Positions 1 through 7,858 of a stretch of 37,087 nt of DNA are shown here, one piece after another. The translations under genes were made by a program, and so were the position numbers. The DNA is taken from NCBI RefSeq assembly GCF_015207105.1, contig NZ_JADEXO010000056.1:1-37087 (forward strand), written 5' to 3'. This stretch comes from a cf. Phormidesmis sp. LEGE 11477. Its GTDB lineage: Bacteria > Cyanobacteriota > Cyanobacteriia > Phormidesmidales > Phormidesmidaceae. The notes beneath the pieces are model-generated. The model was not told where the DNA came from. It made no database searches and was given only the letters and a program-made list of their open reading frames with translations. Numbering within the stretch: the first letter of the stretch is position 1; each line of letters opens with the position of its first letter.

Positions 1-506
1 AGCAAACTCATGACTGGCACGCCAACAGGCAATTTGTCTCGGCCTGCTAATCCTTCTAGCTCAATCACAAAGCTAAAGCCAGCCACCGTTCCGCCCGCTT
101 TTTCGACCAGTTCTGCGGCGGCAGCGGCGGTTCCGCCTGTTGCTAGCAAATCATCGACAATCAGCACCTTAGTGCCAGCAGCAAAAGCGTCTTGATGGAT
201 CTCTAAGCGATCTTCTCCGTATTCTAAGGCGTAAGCCACAGCGTGAACGGCCCTGGGTAATTTTCCAGCCTTGCGAATAGGGACAAATCCCTGGGACATC
301 TGATGGGCTACTGGCATGCCAAAGATAAAGCCGCGCGATTCAATGCCGGCGATAATCTCAGGCGAAACGGTGTCAGCCCCGGCACAAAGCTCTGAAACCG
401 CATGGTCTAGGCCCGCTGGATCTTGCAATAAGGTCGTAATGTCTCGAAAGGTAATACCCGGCTTCGGAAAGTCTGGAATATCTGTGATCAGGGCCTTTAG
501 ATCCAT
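1..506 (-). CDS. apt: Adenine phosphoribosyltransferase, 3' end off window
   Basis: Purine salvage enzyme that converts adenine plus PRPP to AMP in the cytoplasm. I translated the minus strand by hand: the protein opens [20 protein letters not shown], continues with [11 protein letters not shown] and carries the PRPP-binding loop [13 protein letters not shown], followed by [17 protein letters not shown]. All of these are typical of Apt. About 168 residues are present and the last few codons lie beyond position 1. An in-frame ATG at 515 exists, but 506 is preferred. It gives the usual family N-terminus, and an AAAGG sits about 11 nt upstream of it, whereas that motif almost touches the 515 ATG. 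No frameshift is seen. It reads in the same direction as the CorA-type gene but 110 bp separate them. Confidence 0.95.
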   Translation of the reverse strand, partial: MDLKALITDIPDFPKPGITFRDITTLLQDPAGLDHAVSELCAGADTVSPEIIAGIESRGFIFGMPVAHQMSQGFVPIRKAGKLPRAVHAVAYALEYGEDRLEIHQDAFAAGTKVLIVDDLLATGGTAAAAAELVEKAGGTVAGFSFVIELEGLAGRDKLPVGVPVMSL

Positions 507-616
507 AGTGAGCATACCTTTCACGGTCGAGTTTACAGTCAGTTAGCGCAGTTAAAGACGTTCAAACACAGGCATCTTAGCAGGCGGCGGCAAAGCAGGC
601 AGGTTTCTAGGGCAAG

Positions 617-1819
617 TTATCCTTTGGGTAATTGGGTACCTGCCGTGTTGTCAAACCAGCCTTTGCGCCAAAAGTAATAAGACAAACTAAGCGCGATCGC
701 AATCATCATGCCCCAGCACAGCGGATAGCCCCAATAAAAGTCCAGCTCTGGCATATTCCACGGAGAGGCGGCTGGATTAAAGTTCATACCATAGACCCCG
801 ACAATAAACGTCAGCGGAATAAAGATAGACGAGATCACCGTTAGCGTTTTCATCACTTCATTCATCCGATTGCTCACCGAGGACAGATAGACATCCATCA
901 AGTTTGCCGTCAGCTCTCGATAGGTTTCAACAATATCTAGCACCTGTACAACATGGTCATAGCAGTCTTGTAGATACACTCGCACTTCTGGGCGAATCAG
1001 CGTATTGCTATCGCGCACCAGTCGGCTCAGCGCGTTCCGCTGCGGCCATATCGAACGGCGTAGGCTCATCAGCTCTCGTCTGGCCCGGTATATTTTTTGC
1101 ACCGTCTGTTCACTTGGATTAAAAATAACTTCGTCTTCTAGCAGCTCGATGTATTCACCGTAGTCTTCTAGCACGGGAAAGTAGGCGTCGATCACCGCAT
1201 CTAGCAATGCATAAGCTAGATAGTCCGCGCCTTCTGAGCGAATCAGCCCTTGTCCGGTCCGAATTCGTTTACGCACTGCGTCTAGGCAATCTTGCTCTGG
1301 TTCTTCTTGCACGGTGAGTAAATAGTTTTGACCTAGCACAAAGCTAAGCTGCTCGCTGGTAAAGCGGTTCTCGCCTTCTTTTGCCTCTAGATCGGGCATA
1401 ACCATTCGCGTAATGATCAATAGCTGATCGCCGTAATATTCGATCTTAGGCCGCTGAGGAACGTTGACCACGTCTTCTAATACCAGCGGATGCAGGTGAA
1501 AAACTTTGCCTAGTCGATTGAGTACATCCTCGTTGCCCAGCCCCTGTAAATCTATCCATGAGACTGATTCAGAGTCTAAGTGAATAGCGGCTTCTTCAGG
1601 CGATCGCAGCCTTCTTCGAGTCGCAGACTTGGCGCTGTAGTCAATCAGCATCAGCTCGGTGGGCGCAGCATCTTCATCGATCACCAGCGTGCCGGGGGCC
1701 ATGCCAATCTCGTCATAGTGGTAGTCCCAATGGCGGCGTTCTTCCTCTTCCTCTTTAGTCAGGGGCACGAGTTTGTTAGACCACTCATCTGCTCGCGGTT
1801 CTATAGGATGCTGTTTCAT
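617..1819 (-). CDS. corA: CorA-family magnesium/cobalt transporter
   Basis: Inner-membrane divalent-cation channel of the CorA/MIT family. The 400-residue protein has a long soluble N-terminal domain. It is followed by the family architecture at the C-terminus: a first membrane helix at about 323-342, the YGMNF signature at 343-347, a second helix at about 361-385 and a basic tail (FWRKGW). The GMN motif is the selectivity loop in this family. The start is well supported: an AAGGAG lies 5 nt before the ATG at 1819. The first 60 residues are a charged extension rich in Glu and Arg. The promoter lies in the 159-bp gap shared with the divergent M23-fold gene and contains a 15-bp tandem repeat (1833-1862). 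Mg2+ is the usual substrate, but Co2+, Ni2+ or Zn2+ cannot be excluded. Confidence 0.93.
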   Translation of the reverse strand: MKQHPIEPRADEWSNKLVPLTKEEEEERRHWDYHYDEIGMAPGTLVIDEDAAPTELMLIDYSAKSATRRRLRSPEEAAIHLDSESVSWIDLQGLGNEDVLNRLGKVFHLHPLVLEDVVNVPQRPKIEYYGDQLLIITRMVMPDLEAKEGENRFTSEQLSFVLGQNYLLTVQEEPEQDCLDAVRKRIRTGQGLIRSEGADYLAYALLDAVIDAYFPVLEDYGEYIELLEDEVIFNPSEQTVQKIYRARRELMSLRRSIWPQRNALSRLVRDSNTLIRPEVRVYLQDCYDHVVQVLDIVETYRELTANLMDVYLSSVSNRMNEVMKTLTVISSIFIPLTFIVGVYGMNFNPAASPWNMPELDFYWGYPLCWGMMIAIALSLSYYFWRKGWFDNTAGTQLPKG

Positions 1820-1832
1820 AGGGCTCCTTGAT

Positions 1833-1862
1833 AAGGCTCGTGTAAGTAAGGCTTGTGTAAGA
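1833..1862. repeat. 15-bp tandem duplication upstream of corA
   Basis: Two adjacent 15-bp copies, AAGGCTCGTGTAAGT and AAGGCTTGTGTAAGA, differ at two positions. They lie just upstream of the corA-type start, within its 5' leader or promoter. No function can be assigned. Confidence 0.8.
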
Positions 1863-1978
1863 CTTGAACGTCTCTGGCTACTTTATAAGATCTACTTTTT
1901 TGTAAGGTTTGAGCTATTATGTTTCCGTCTTTGCCAGCGACTGACAACCCCTGCTAGTAAAGCCAGTCGCTCGCTTTA

Positions 1979-2953
1979 GTGAATTTGCTTTCAGTGACTA
2001 CCCCATCGTCTTTTCATGAAAGCTTACCGACCGAACCTAAAAAGCCTTGCCGAGTAACCGTTACGGCACCTGGCTGGCAGGGGGCACAGGCGGCGGCGAT
2101 CGCGGCTGGCTGCAGCAGCATTTCAGACATGCTAGAAAAACTGGGCCGAGGTGAGCTAGCTATCATTACCAGCGATGCCATTGAGCTAGATCCAGTCTCT
2201 GATTTTGCGACGAAGCGACCAGTTGATTCAGTTTCTCAGCCAGTACAGCCAACGCCACAGCACGGACATCATCACGTTTTACCCATTTCATCTGAAAATG
2301 GTGCCAAAGAGATAGAGAACGGAACCACCGTAGAAGCTAGGCAAACAAAAGAGCAGCTTCTACGCTTGGCGCTGATCAAGCTGCTGGTTACAGGTACTTG
2401 CGCGGCTATCATCATTGGATCACTACTCTACATTGCCGATCGCATCATCACTATGACCTCTGATATTTTTGGCGATCGCGAACAGGCTTATCTAGAAAGC
2501 ACTACTACTCCAGCAACAGGTGATATTATTGCTGGCTACACCGTTAGCGACGAATATGGCATTCGCCCCATTCACCCGGTCACTGGAGAACTGAACGTGC
2601 CTCATAACGGGGTCGATCTAGCAATGAATGTGGGCACGCCAATCCACGCCGTCGGTGAACCTGGAGACACTGTCACCGTCAAATGCTGGTGGGATGTAGA
2701 CGGCGGTGGCTGGGTCGTCGATCAAACCGCACAATCCTATCCTGGCTATACGTTTCAATCTTTGCACATGTCAGAGAATGGCTGTCGGCAAGGCAAAGCC
2801 AAAGCCGGAGAAGTGGTTGCCTATTCGGGCAATAGCGGTCTGGGCACTGGCGCACACTACGACTTCCGCGTCAAAATCGATGGGAGCTATGTACCCCCTG
2901 CCACTATTTACTTAGAATCTGCTGTTACTGGCGAACCGCCAAAAGACTCTTAG
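1979..2953 (+). CDS. Membrane-anchored M23-fold (lysostaphin-like) peptidase, altered zinc motif
   Basis: The protein has 324 residues and a GTG start. Residues 1-60 contain a short patch (PGWQGAQAAAIAAGCSSISD) that resembles small helical DNA-binding-like motifs in cyanobacterial proteins, but I cannot name it. A polar linker with HGHHH follows, then one membrane helix at about 130-152. A C-terminal beta-rich domain at about 180-315 matches the M23 peptidoglycan endopeptidase fold: GIRPIHPVTGE, H209xxxD213 in PHNGVDLA, SLH at 261-263 and GLGTGAHYDF. In active M23 enzymes the last motif is H-x-H, and its second His binds zinc. Here it reads H293-Y-D295. Either Asp replaces the zinc ligand or the domain is a non-catalytic cell-wall binder or regulator. 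The position suggests anchoring in the plasma membrane with the domain in the periplasm. It is divergent from corA, and no SD is evident at the GTG. Confidence 0.75.
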   Translation: MNLLSVTTPSSFHESLPTEPKKPCRVTVTAPGWQGAQAAAIAAGCSSISDMLEKLGRGELAIITSDAIELDPVSDFATKRPVDSVSQPVQPTPQHGHHHVLPISSENGAKEIENGTTVEARQTKEQLLRLALIKLLVTGTCAAIIIGSLLYIADRIITMTSDIFGDREQAYLESTTTPATGDIIAGYTVSDEYGIRPIHPVTGELNVPHNGVDLAMNVGTPIHAVGEPGDTVTVKCWWDVDGGGWVVDQTAQSYPGYTFQSLHMSENGCRQGKAKAGEVVAYSGNSGLGTGAHYDFRVKIDGSYVPPATIYLESAVTGEPPKDS

Positions 2954-3087
2954 ATTCAGATACCTTCAGGGTGATCTTGCCTCGCTGACTTCGTTCTTGC
3001 GCTACGATACTGCTCAGAATTGTAAGACCAGATTGTGAAACCAGGCTTTCTGTTCACTGTCTATGATTTCCTACAAAAGTTGATACT

Positions 3088-3606
3088 GTGCTGAAGTCAA
3101 AGCAGATCAAACGTTCTAGCGCGGCAAGACACTTACTTTTAATCAAGGTTTCCCTAGCGTTTTTCCTGCTTGGAATTAGCGTCGTAGCTAGGCGAGAAAC
3201 GACCTGGCCAATTATTTCTTGGATTCTCTACAGCGGCTATACGGCGCGCTTTCGTCCGCCCGAGCCTACTGCATCTGCTTTGGAGCTAAGAGCCTACACT
3301 GTAGACGGCGATCTCCACATCGTTAAACCCGAGCAGCTTTTGTCTGTACCCTACGACAGCCTTTCTTATGACATTGTTGAGCAAGCATTTACTGATGACG
3401 ACATCGATGTGAGAGATGCTAGCAGAGCGTACCTCACAGGGGCTGTCTCTAAGCAAATCGACGCCCAGATCGAAACGATTCAAGCTTGGACGCTATCCTA
3501 TCCGGTTGAACCTTTAGAGGTTCCGCCTATTCAGCGACAGTTTCCTGCTGCTGAAGTGATGATAGGCAGCTTTTTGGCAGAAGATACGGCACAAGCTAAT
3601 GAATGA
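3088..3606 (+). CDS. Small membrane-anchored protein of unknown function, first gene of the HTTM/DCC set
   Basis: I do not recognise a family. The 172 residues begin with a basic stretch (LKSKQIKRSSAARH), then one hydrophobic helix at about 18-34. A mainly soluble, acidic remainder follows (LELRAYTVDGDLHIV; FTDDDIDVRDASRAYL), predicted to lie outside the plasma membrane. The start codon is GTG, and no ATG is available in frame near the N-terminus. The gene ends at a TGA only 7 bp before the preferred start of the HTTM-like gene (or overlaps its alternative start), so the two are almost certainly co-transcribed and translationally coupled. The sequence resembles the extracytoplasmic partner proteins often found beside HTTM genes; that role is inferred from position only. 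Confidence 0.72.
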   Translation: MLKSKQIKRSSAARHLLLIKVSLAFFLLGISVVARRETTWPIISWILYSGYTARFRPPEPTASALELRAYTVDGDLHIVKPEQLLSVPYDSLSYDIVEQAFTDDDIDVRDASRAYLTGAVSKQIDAQIETIQAWTLSYPVEPLEVPPIQRQFPAAEVMIGSFLAEDTAQANE

Positions 3607-3613
3607 GGGAAAG

Positions 3614-4780
3614 ATGACAGTCCGCAACGCCGTTCAGCGTGTAAATACGGCTGTAGATGCTTGGTTTACCCAGCCTGAGAAGAATGCAGCGGGCAGAATT
3701 GGGCTATCGAGAATAGCGTATTCGCTCTTCTATCTGTGGCATCTCAGTACTCACTCGTCAGACTTCCTTAGTGGTATGCCAGGTTTCTTCGTAGAGAAGG
3801 AAGTTTATCTGGTCAAATATGTTTTTAGGGACTTTGGAGCATCTCTCCCGCCTCTCTTTTTTCATACGCTCGAATCGCTGCTAGTGGCTGCTCTGGTGTT
3901 GTTGGCGTTTGGCTATAAAACCAGAGCAGCAACGATCGCTGTTTTGCTGATTGGCTGCCTGACTGAAGGGCTATCGACGGCCATTGATGGCAAAAGAACC
4001 CTGGTGACTTTGGTCTTCTACATTCCTTTCTTTATGGCGCTCACCAATGCCTGGGGGAAAACCTATTCTGTAGATTCGGCCCTAGACAAACGCAGTGGCA
4101 GAGTGACAGTTGATCCTCACGATTCTGACTGGGACTATTTTTTGCCCGCTAGAGCACTGTTGATCATTTTCTCAGCGCTATTCTTCGGTTCGATGGTCTA
4201 TAAGGTAGCTTTTGGCGGCGCTTGGTTGAGCTATCCCGATATGATGGCTAACTTTTTCCTAAACAGAAATATAGAGGCCGCGCTATACGATCTGCCGCTA
4301 AATCCATTAGCGCCTTTCATCGCTCAAACGCCTCTCCTATACCTTTGCGTCCATGCGACGACGCTACTTTTTGAAACATTTTTCTTTTTGTCTTTGATCA
4401 ACAGCAAGATCAGAGACTTTTTGGTTTCAATGGCATTGCTCTTCCATGCGGTTAATGGCCTTTGGCTCGTTGTCACTGTTACGCCAATCCTGGCTGGATA
4501 CTTTTTGTTTATAGATTGGCAAGCCATCAAAGACTTCTTCTTTCCGTCTTCGCCCTCAAGCTCTAACACTCCTGCGATCGCACCCAAGGCGATCGCACTT
4601 CTAGCACTCTTTCTAGCAGCCATTTTGGGATTGCTCTGGCACAGCGGGCTAGGGGTTCGAGAGCTATTCAATCTCTATGGTTTGATTGACTGGAGAACCA
4701 TCTGGTATCCAGTGCTGCCACTTTCTTTGGGCTGGCTGATAATGACGGTAGTTCGCTGGCGCAAACCTGTCAGGATCTGA
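3614..4780 (+). CDS. HTTM-domain (vitamin K-dependent carboxylase-like) membrane protein
   Basis: A polytopic membrane protein of 388 residues, or 393 if it starts at the in-frame ATG at 3599. The N-terminal half shows the layout of the HTTM family: AAGRIGLSRIAYSLFYLWHL, then PGFFVEKEVYLVKYVF, then helices with GYKTRAATIAVLLI and a charged loop DGKRTLV. Further helices run to the C-terminus, which ends in a basic tail (VRWRKPVRI). HTTM domains are related to the integral-membrane part of gamma-glutamyl carboxylase, but bacterial members are mostly uncharacterised. The 3614 start is chosen because GAGGGA lies just upstream, whereas the 3599 ATG has no SD. The gene follows the small anchored protein and precedes a second HTTM-like protein fused to a DCC domain. 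Substrate unknown. Confidence 0.8.
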   Translation: MTVRNAVQRVNTAVDAWFTQPEKNAAGRIGLSRIAYSLFYLWHLSTHSSDFLSGMPGFFVEKEVYLVKYVFRDFGASLPPLFFHTLESLLVAALVLLAFGYKTRAATIAVLLIGCLTEGLSTAIDGKRTLVTLVFYIPFFMALTNAWGKTYSVDSALDKRSGRVTVDPHDSDWDYFLPARALLIIFSALFFGSMVYKVAFGGAWLSYPDMMANFFLNRNIEAALYDLPLNPLAPFIAQTPLLYLCVHATTLLFETFFFLSLINSKIRDFLVSMALLFHAVNGLWLVVTVTPILAGYFLFIDWQAIKDFFFPSSPSSSNTPAIAPKAIALLALFLAAILGLLWHSGLGVRELFNLYGLIDWRTIWYPVLPLSLGWLIMTVVRWRKPVRI

Positions 4781-4806
4781 GCGTTTGATTGCCCATCACG
4801 ATAGCT

Positions 4807-6027
4807 ATGCCTCAACTTATTAAGCGTTTCAGTATTTCCCTTCAGTCGCTAGCCCTTTTTCGAGGTCTGGTTGCGCTGACGGTTGTGCTAGCGGCGTTTC
4901 TAGAGAGAGTAGGTAGCAATGCGGATATTAGTTTGATAGCGGCACGACAAATTTCGCTCTATTTAGATATCCTCATATCGGTATGGGTAGTCGTCTTAGG
5001 TCTGCTTTTACTGATCGGCTACCGTACCAGACTCATAGCGATTCTTTGCCTAGGCACCTGTGGTCTAGCCGCACTCTGGAGCGTTGGACAGTTCGGGCTG
5101 ATTGCCGGAATGCTGCTGCCGATATTGTTCTGGAGCTGTTTTTTACCGCTAGGAGCGGCGTATGCTCTCGACAGCGCTATGAATACGGCGAGAGTGTCGC
5201 TGCCTACGGCTGTAATCTCTAGTGCTACAGTCGCGCTGATGGTGCAGCAAGGGTTTAACTATTGGCTACCGGAAACGCTGTTTTGGTCAGCTTTGGCTGG
5301 GTCTGCGGCATCGGAGATAGCTGGAAGCCGCAGCGTGATTTGGATTCTGGGGCTACTGTCACCTTTGTTCGTACTGGCTTCTTTATATCTGAATCTGTAC
5401 CGTTCTGTTCTAGTCGCAGTATTCGTCTGTATTCACCTAGCTGCGGTTTTGGCGTTTGGTCAACCCACACTATTGCACCTGCTGGCGATCGCCCTTTGGA
5501 CGCTCTATCTGCCTCAATCTTTGTGGGACACTTGGGCAAAGCGTATCGATCGCCCAGCACGGCGAGGATTGTCAATTTACTACGACGCAGACTGTGGATT
5601 TTGCAAGAAGGTGGTTCACGTTCTGCGGACGATTTTGATCTTACCGAAGACGCCATTGGCTACAGCCCAAAGCGACCCGTCTATCTATGTAGATATGGAA
5701 ACCTACAATTCTTGGGTGGTGGTGGACTGGCAGCAAAATCGCCATTTTAAGTTCGAGGCGATCGCATACATCTGTAGCCTGTCTCCTGTTTTTCGATTCC
5801 TAGCGCCTGTTCTTAGGTGGAAACCGGTAATGGTGGGAGGAACGCGCTTCTATGAGGCGATCGCCAATAACCGCAAACGGGCAGGCTTACTAACAAAACC
5901 GCTCAAGTTCCACACTAGCTCCGTACGATTATCTCGACTAGAGAATAGGATAGTGTGCCTGTGCGCTGTGGTCTATTTCACAACGCGCTTACCCCAGTTA
6001 ATCGCGGTGTTGAAGACTATACCCTAG
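4807..6027 (+). CDS. HTTM/DoxX-like membrane protein fused to a C-terminal DCC (DUF393) thiol-oxidoreductase domain
   Basis: Two parts. Residues 1 to about 245 are polytopic membrane sequence with GLVALTVVLAAFLERVGS and IGYRTRLIAILCLG, similar in layout to the upstream HTTM-like protein. The C-terminal part (about 255-370) is a DCC/DUF393 domain: LSIYYDADCGFCKKVV contains the DxxCxxC motif, and FKFEAIAYICSLSP and WKPVMVGGTRFYEAIANN follow. DCC proteins are thioredoxin-like and presumed to carry out thiol redox chemistry. The annotated start is the ATG at 4807. A TTG at 4789 would add six residues (MPITIA), and neither has a strong SD. The gap to the upstream HTTM gene is 26 bp, indicating one operon. 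Its last 11 bp overlap the convergent FAD oxidoreductase gene. Confidence 0.82.
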   Translation: MPQLIKRFSISLQSLALFRGLVALTVVLAAFLERVGSNADISLIAARQISLYLDILISVWVVVLGLLLLIGYRTRLIAILCLGTCGLAALWSVGQFGLIAGMLLPILFWSCFLPLGAAYALDSAMNTARVSLPTAVISSATVALMVQQGFNYWLPETLFWSALAGSAASEIAGSRSVIWILGLLSPLFVLASLYLNLYRSVLVAVFVCIHLAAVLAFGQPTLLHLLAIALWTLYLPQSLWDTWAKRIDRPARRGLSIYYDADCGFCKKVVHVLRTILILPKTPLATAQSDPSIYVDMETYNSWVVVDWQQNRHFKFEAIAYICSLSPVFRFLAPVLRWKPVMVGGTRFYEAIANNRKRAGLLTKPLKFHTSSVRLSRLENRIVCLCAVVYFTTRLPQLIAVLKTIP

Positions 6028-7660
6028 CAGCGGCAGCGGTAAGCCCGTCTAGTAAGCAATGATTTTGTGACTGGTAGCAATGCTGCTTGTTCATCCCTAC
6101 CATTTGTAAGTTTTCAAACTTGCTGAGATAGGTTTGCACAACCGCCAGGGATTTGTCAGCGTCAACAGTCGAGACTGGATATGCTCGCTGCTGGCGCATC
6201 ACTGTACTAGATAGAGATTGACAGCTAGAAGCGTCTGCTACCAGTCTCAGTGTGATTAGCTCATGGATGGCTAGGTCGATTAGGGCAGCGTCGCTCATCT
6301 GCCAAACTGGATCGCTCTCGTCACAGAGATAGCTTAGCCCTAGACAGTTTGCGTGATTACAGTCCTGTTGCCGATCGCTGTAGGGTTGACTACGACTGGA
6401 GGTCTGAATGCGGCTAACAGAAACCTCTGGGCTGTGAACGTGTAGCCAGTTCTCAGGCAGCGCGGATACCAATTTCACCAGTAAAGGCACGACAATGACG
6501 TGGCGATATTGCAGCCGACCCGCTGCCAACTGCACAGACGCTGGCGCTGGTGGATCTAATCGCTGAATGAAATCTGATAGAGGCAAACTTGAGAAAATAC
6601 TGCCGGGTGAGTACTCATTCAGCTCACTGGACGGCTTACTGAGCGGCTCACTGAGCGGCTCGCCGGGTAGGTTACCTGAATGCTTACAAGTGATTACTTT
6701 GGTGATCTGGCGGCTGTTGTGTTCAATGCTGACAATATCGGTTTCTAAGCTGACTGCTGAGCCTATTGCTTCTATCTGCCGCTGACAATCTTCCCAAACG
6801 GATGGTGAGATCGCTGAACTATAGTCAGCTTTGGTTAAAACAGTTGAACGCGAAAGCCTGGCAGATCCCATAAAGAAGCCATCTTGAATGGATCTCTTGG
6901 CGCAGTCAGCCGTTAACCTAGCGGCGCTTACGCCCCAGATCTTTTGAAAATAAGGCTCAAAAAATATCTGGTACAGGTGGCTACCAAACTGCTCTATTAG
7001 CCATGACTGAGCCGTTTCGGCTGTTTTTCCTGGGTTGAGTTGAGTGCTCAGCCGTGCTTGCAGATACCCTAAGCCAGTGAGAGCAACGTTGATCGGCCCT
7101 AGGTGTTTGATCGCATTCGTGGCTGATAGAGGACAGGTGAAAATGCGATCGCGATAATAAACAGCCGATCTCATCTCTGCCTGCTTAAAGTCTCCGGCTA
7201 GTACCTGCCAAACTTCTTCGACCGCACTGTCATTCGATGCAGCATTCGATGCAGCATTACCCAATGACCTATCGCCTGCCGTCCTACCCGGCTCTAGACC
7301 TCTGATCAAGCCGTTCTCAGTTGAACCATCCTTGACTAAGCCGTTCTCAACCAGATAGCTACTGTCGCTCAACTTACATCGATAGCCACCGTGTATTTCT
7401 GTTCGTGCGTAGCCACCTGCATAAGTGTCAGGCGATATGACATGAACTAGCTCACCAAACTGCGAGAGTTGGTAGGCCGTAGCTAACCCGGCTGGATCTG
7501 CACCCAGTACAAGTGTAGGGGAGCAGGCTTGGGCCTGTGACTGAGAAAGCGTTTGAGAGACTGCCTGCTGAGAAGCTGTCTTTGAAGAAACTATCTTTGA
7601 AGAAACTGTCTTTGGAGCTGTCGGAGCAACTCTACGTTGTGAACCCATCGTTTTATCCAA
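6017..7660 (-). CDS. FAD/NAD(P)-binding amine-oxidase-like oxidoreductase with a changed Rossmann motif
   Basis: A 547-residue flavoprotein-like sequence. After a Ser/Gln-rich N-terminal extension (1-47) comes a Rossmann segment, SPTLVLGADPAGLATAYQL. YAGGYARTEIHGGYRCKLS follows, where amine oxidases and UDP-galactopyranose mutase-like enzymes hold the flavin. LIEQFGSHLYQIFFEPYFQK and IWGVSAARLTADCAKRSIQD match the same superfamily (protoporphyrinogen-oxidase or mutase type). The substrate is unknown. The usual GxGxxG reads GADPAG at 53-58, so the middle Gly is Asp, a one-base difference (GGT to GAT) that could weaken FAD binding. Three in-frame short tandem repeats (7577-7621, 7231-7254, 6632-6667) encode low-complexity inserts. 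The gene is convergent with the DCC gene and overlaps it by 11 bp. Confidence 0.75.
   Translation of the reverse strand: MDKTMGSQRRVAPTAPKTVSSKIVSSKTASQQAVSQTLSQSQAQACSPTLVLGADPAGLATAYQLSQFGELVHVISPDTYAGGYARTEIHGGYRCKLSDSSYLVENGLVKDGSTENGLIRGLEPGRTAGDRSLGNAASNAASNDSAVEEVWQVLAGDFKQAEMRSAVYYRDRIFTCPLSATNAIKHLGPINVALTGLGYLQARLSTQLNPGKTAETAQSWLIEQFGSHLYQIFFEPYFQKIWGVSAARLTADCAKRSIQDGFFMGSARLSRSTVLTKADYSSAISPSVWEDCQRQIEAIGSAVSLETDIVSIEHNSRQITKVITCKHSGNLPGEPLSEPLSKPSSELNEYSPGSIFSSLPLSDFIQRLDPPAPASVQLAAGRLQYRHVIVVPLLVKLVSALPENWLHVHSPEVSVSRIQTSSRSQPYSDRQQDCNHANCLGLSYLCDESDPVWQMSDAALIDLAIHELITLRLVADASSCQSLSSTVMRQQRAYPVSTVDADKSLAVVQTYLSKFENLQMVGMNKQHCYQSQNHCLLDGLTAAAARV
6632..6667. repeat. 12-bp in-frame tandem repeat in the FAD oxidoreductase gene
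   Basis: Three adjacent 12-bp units (CGGCTTACTGAG, CGGCTCACTGAG, then a diverged CGGCTCGCCGGG) encode an EPLS-type repeat on the minus strand. The unit is a multiple of three, so the frame is preserved. Confidence 0.8.
7231..7254. repeat. 12-bp in-frame tandem repeat (NAAS coding)
   Basis: CATTCGATGCAG occurs twice in direct tandem with no mismatch. On the minus strand it encodes a repeated Asn-Ala-Ala-Ser inside the FAD oxidoreductase. Confidence 0.85.
7577..7621. repeat. 15-bp in-frame tandem repeat in the N-terminal extension of the FAD oxidoreductase
   Basis: Three 15-bp units begin TGTCTTTGAAGAAAC, TATCTTTGAAGAAAC and TGTCTTTGGAGCTGT. They encode the SSKxV/SSKxA low-complexity segment upstream of the Rossmann motif. 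Confidence 0.8.
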
Positions 7661-7810
7661 ACCCTGATAGATAAAGCCAGAGTATTGGAACTAGCGCATA
7701 CTCCTACGTAAGAAGACGTAAGGTGTCCTTGCAGCCTTCCGTAGAAGTACGGCTGATGGGCAAATTTTCACATGCCGCTTCACATTCGCTAAAGTCGATG
7801 AGCTAAATTT

Positions 7811-7842
7811 GACTCGTTTCGGGTTAGCACCAAAAACGAGTC
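7811..7842 (-). terminator. Hairpin downstream of ileS, possible terminator
   Basis: GACTCGTTT at 7811-7819 pairs perfectly with AAACGAGTC at 7834-7842 across a 14-nt loop. It begins 17 nt past the ileS stop. No clean T-tract follows on the minus strand, so it may be a transcript-end or processing structure rather than a classic intrinsic terminator. It is flanked by direct copies of GCTAAATTTGAC, with a third, diverged copy overlapping the ileS stop. Confidence 0.45.
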
Positions 7843-7858
7843 AGCTAAATTTGACCAG

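Noticed and set aside
5262-5750. 162-codon frame inside the HTTM-DCC gene
   Set aside because: It runs within the larger gene, in a different frame, and has no domain. The DCC motif and membrane helices are in the other frame.
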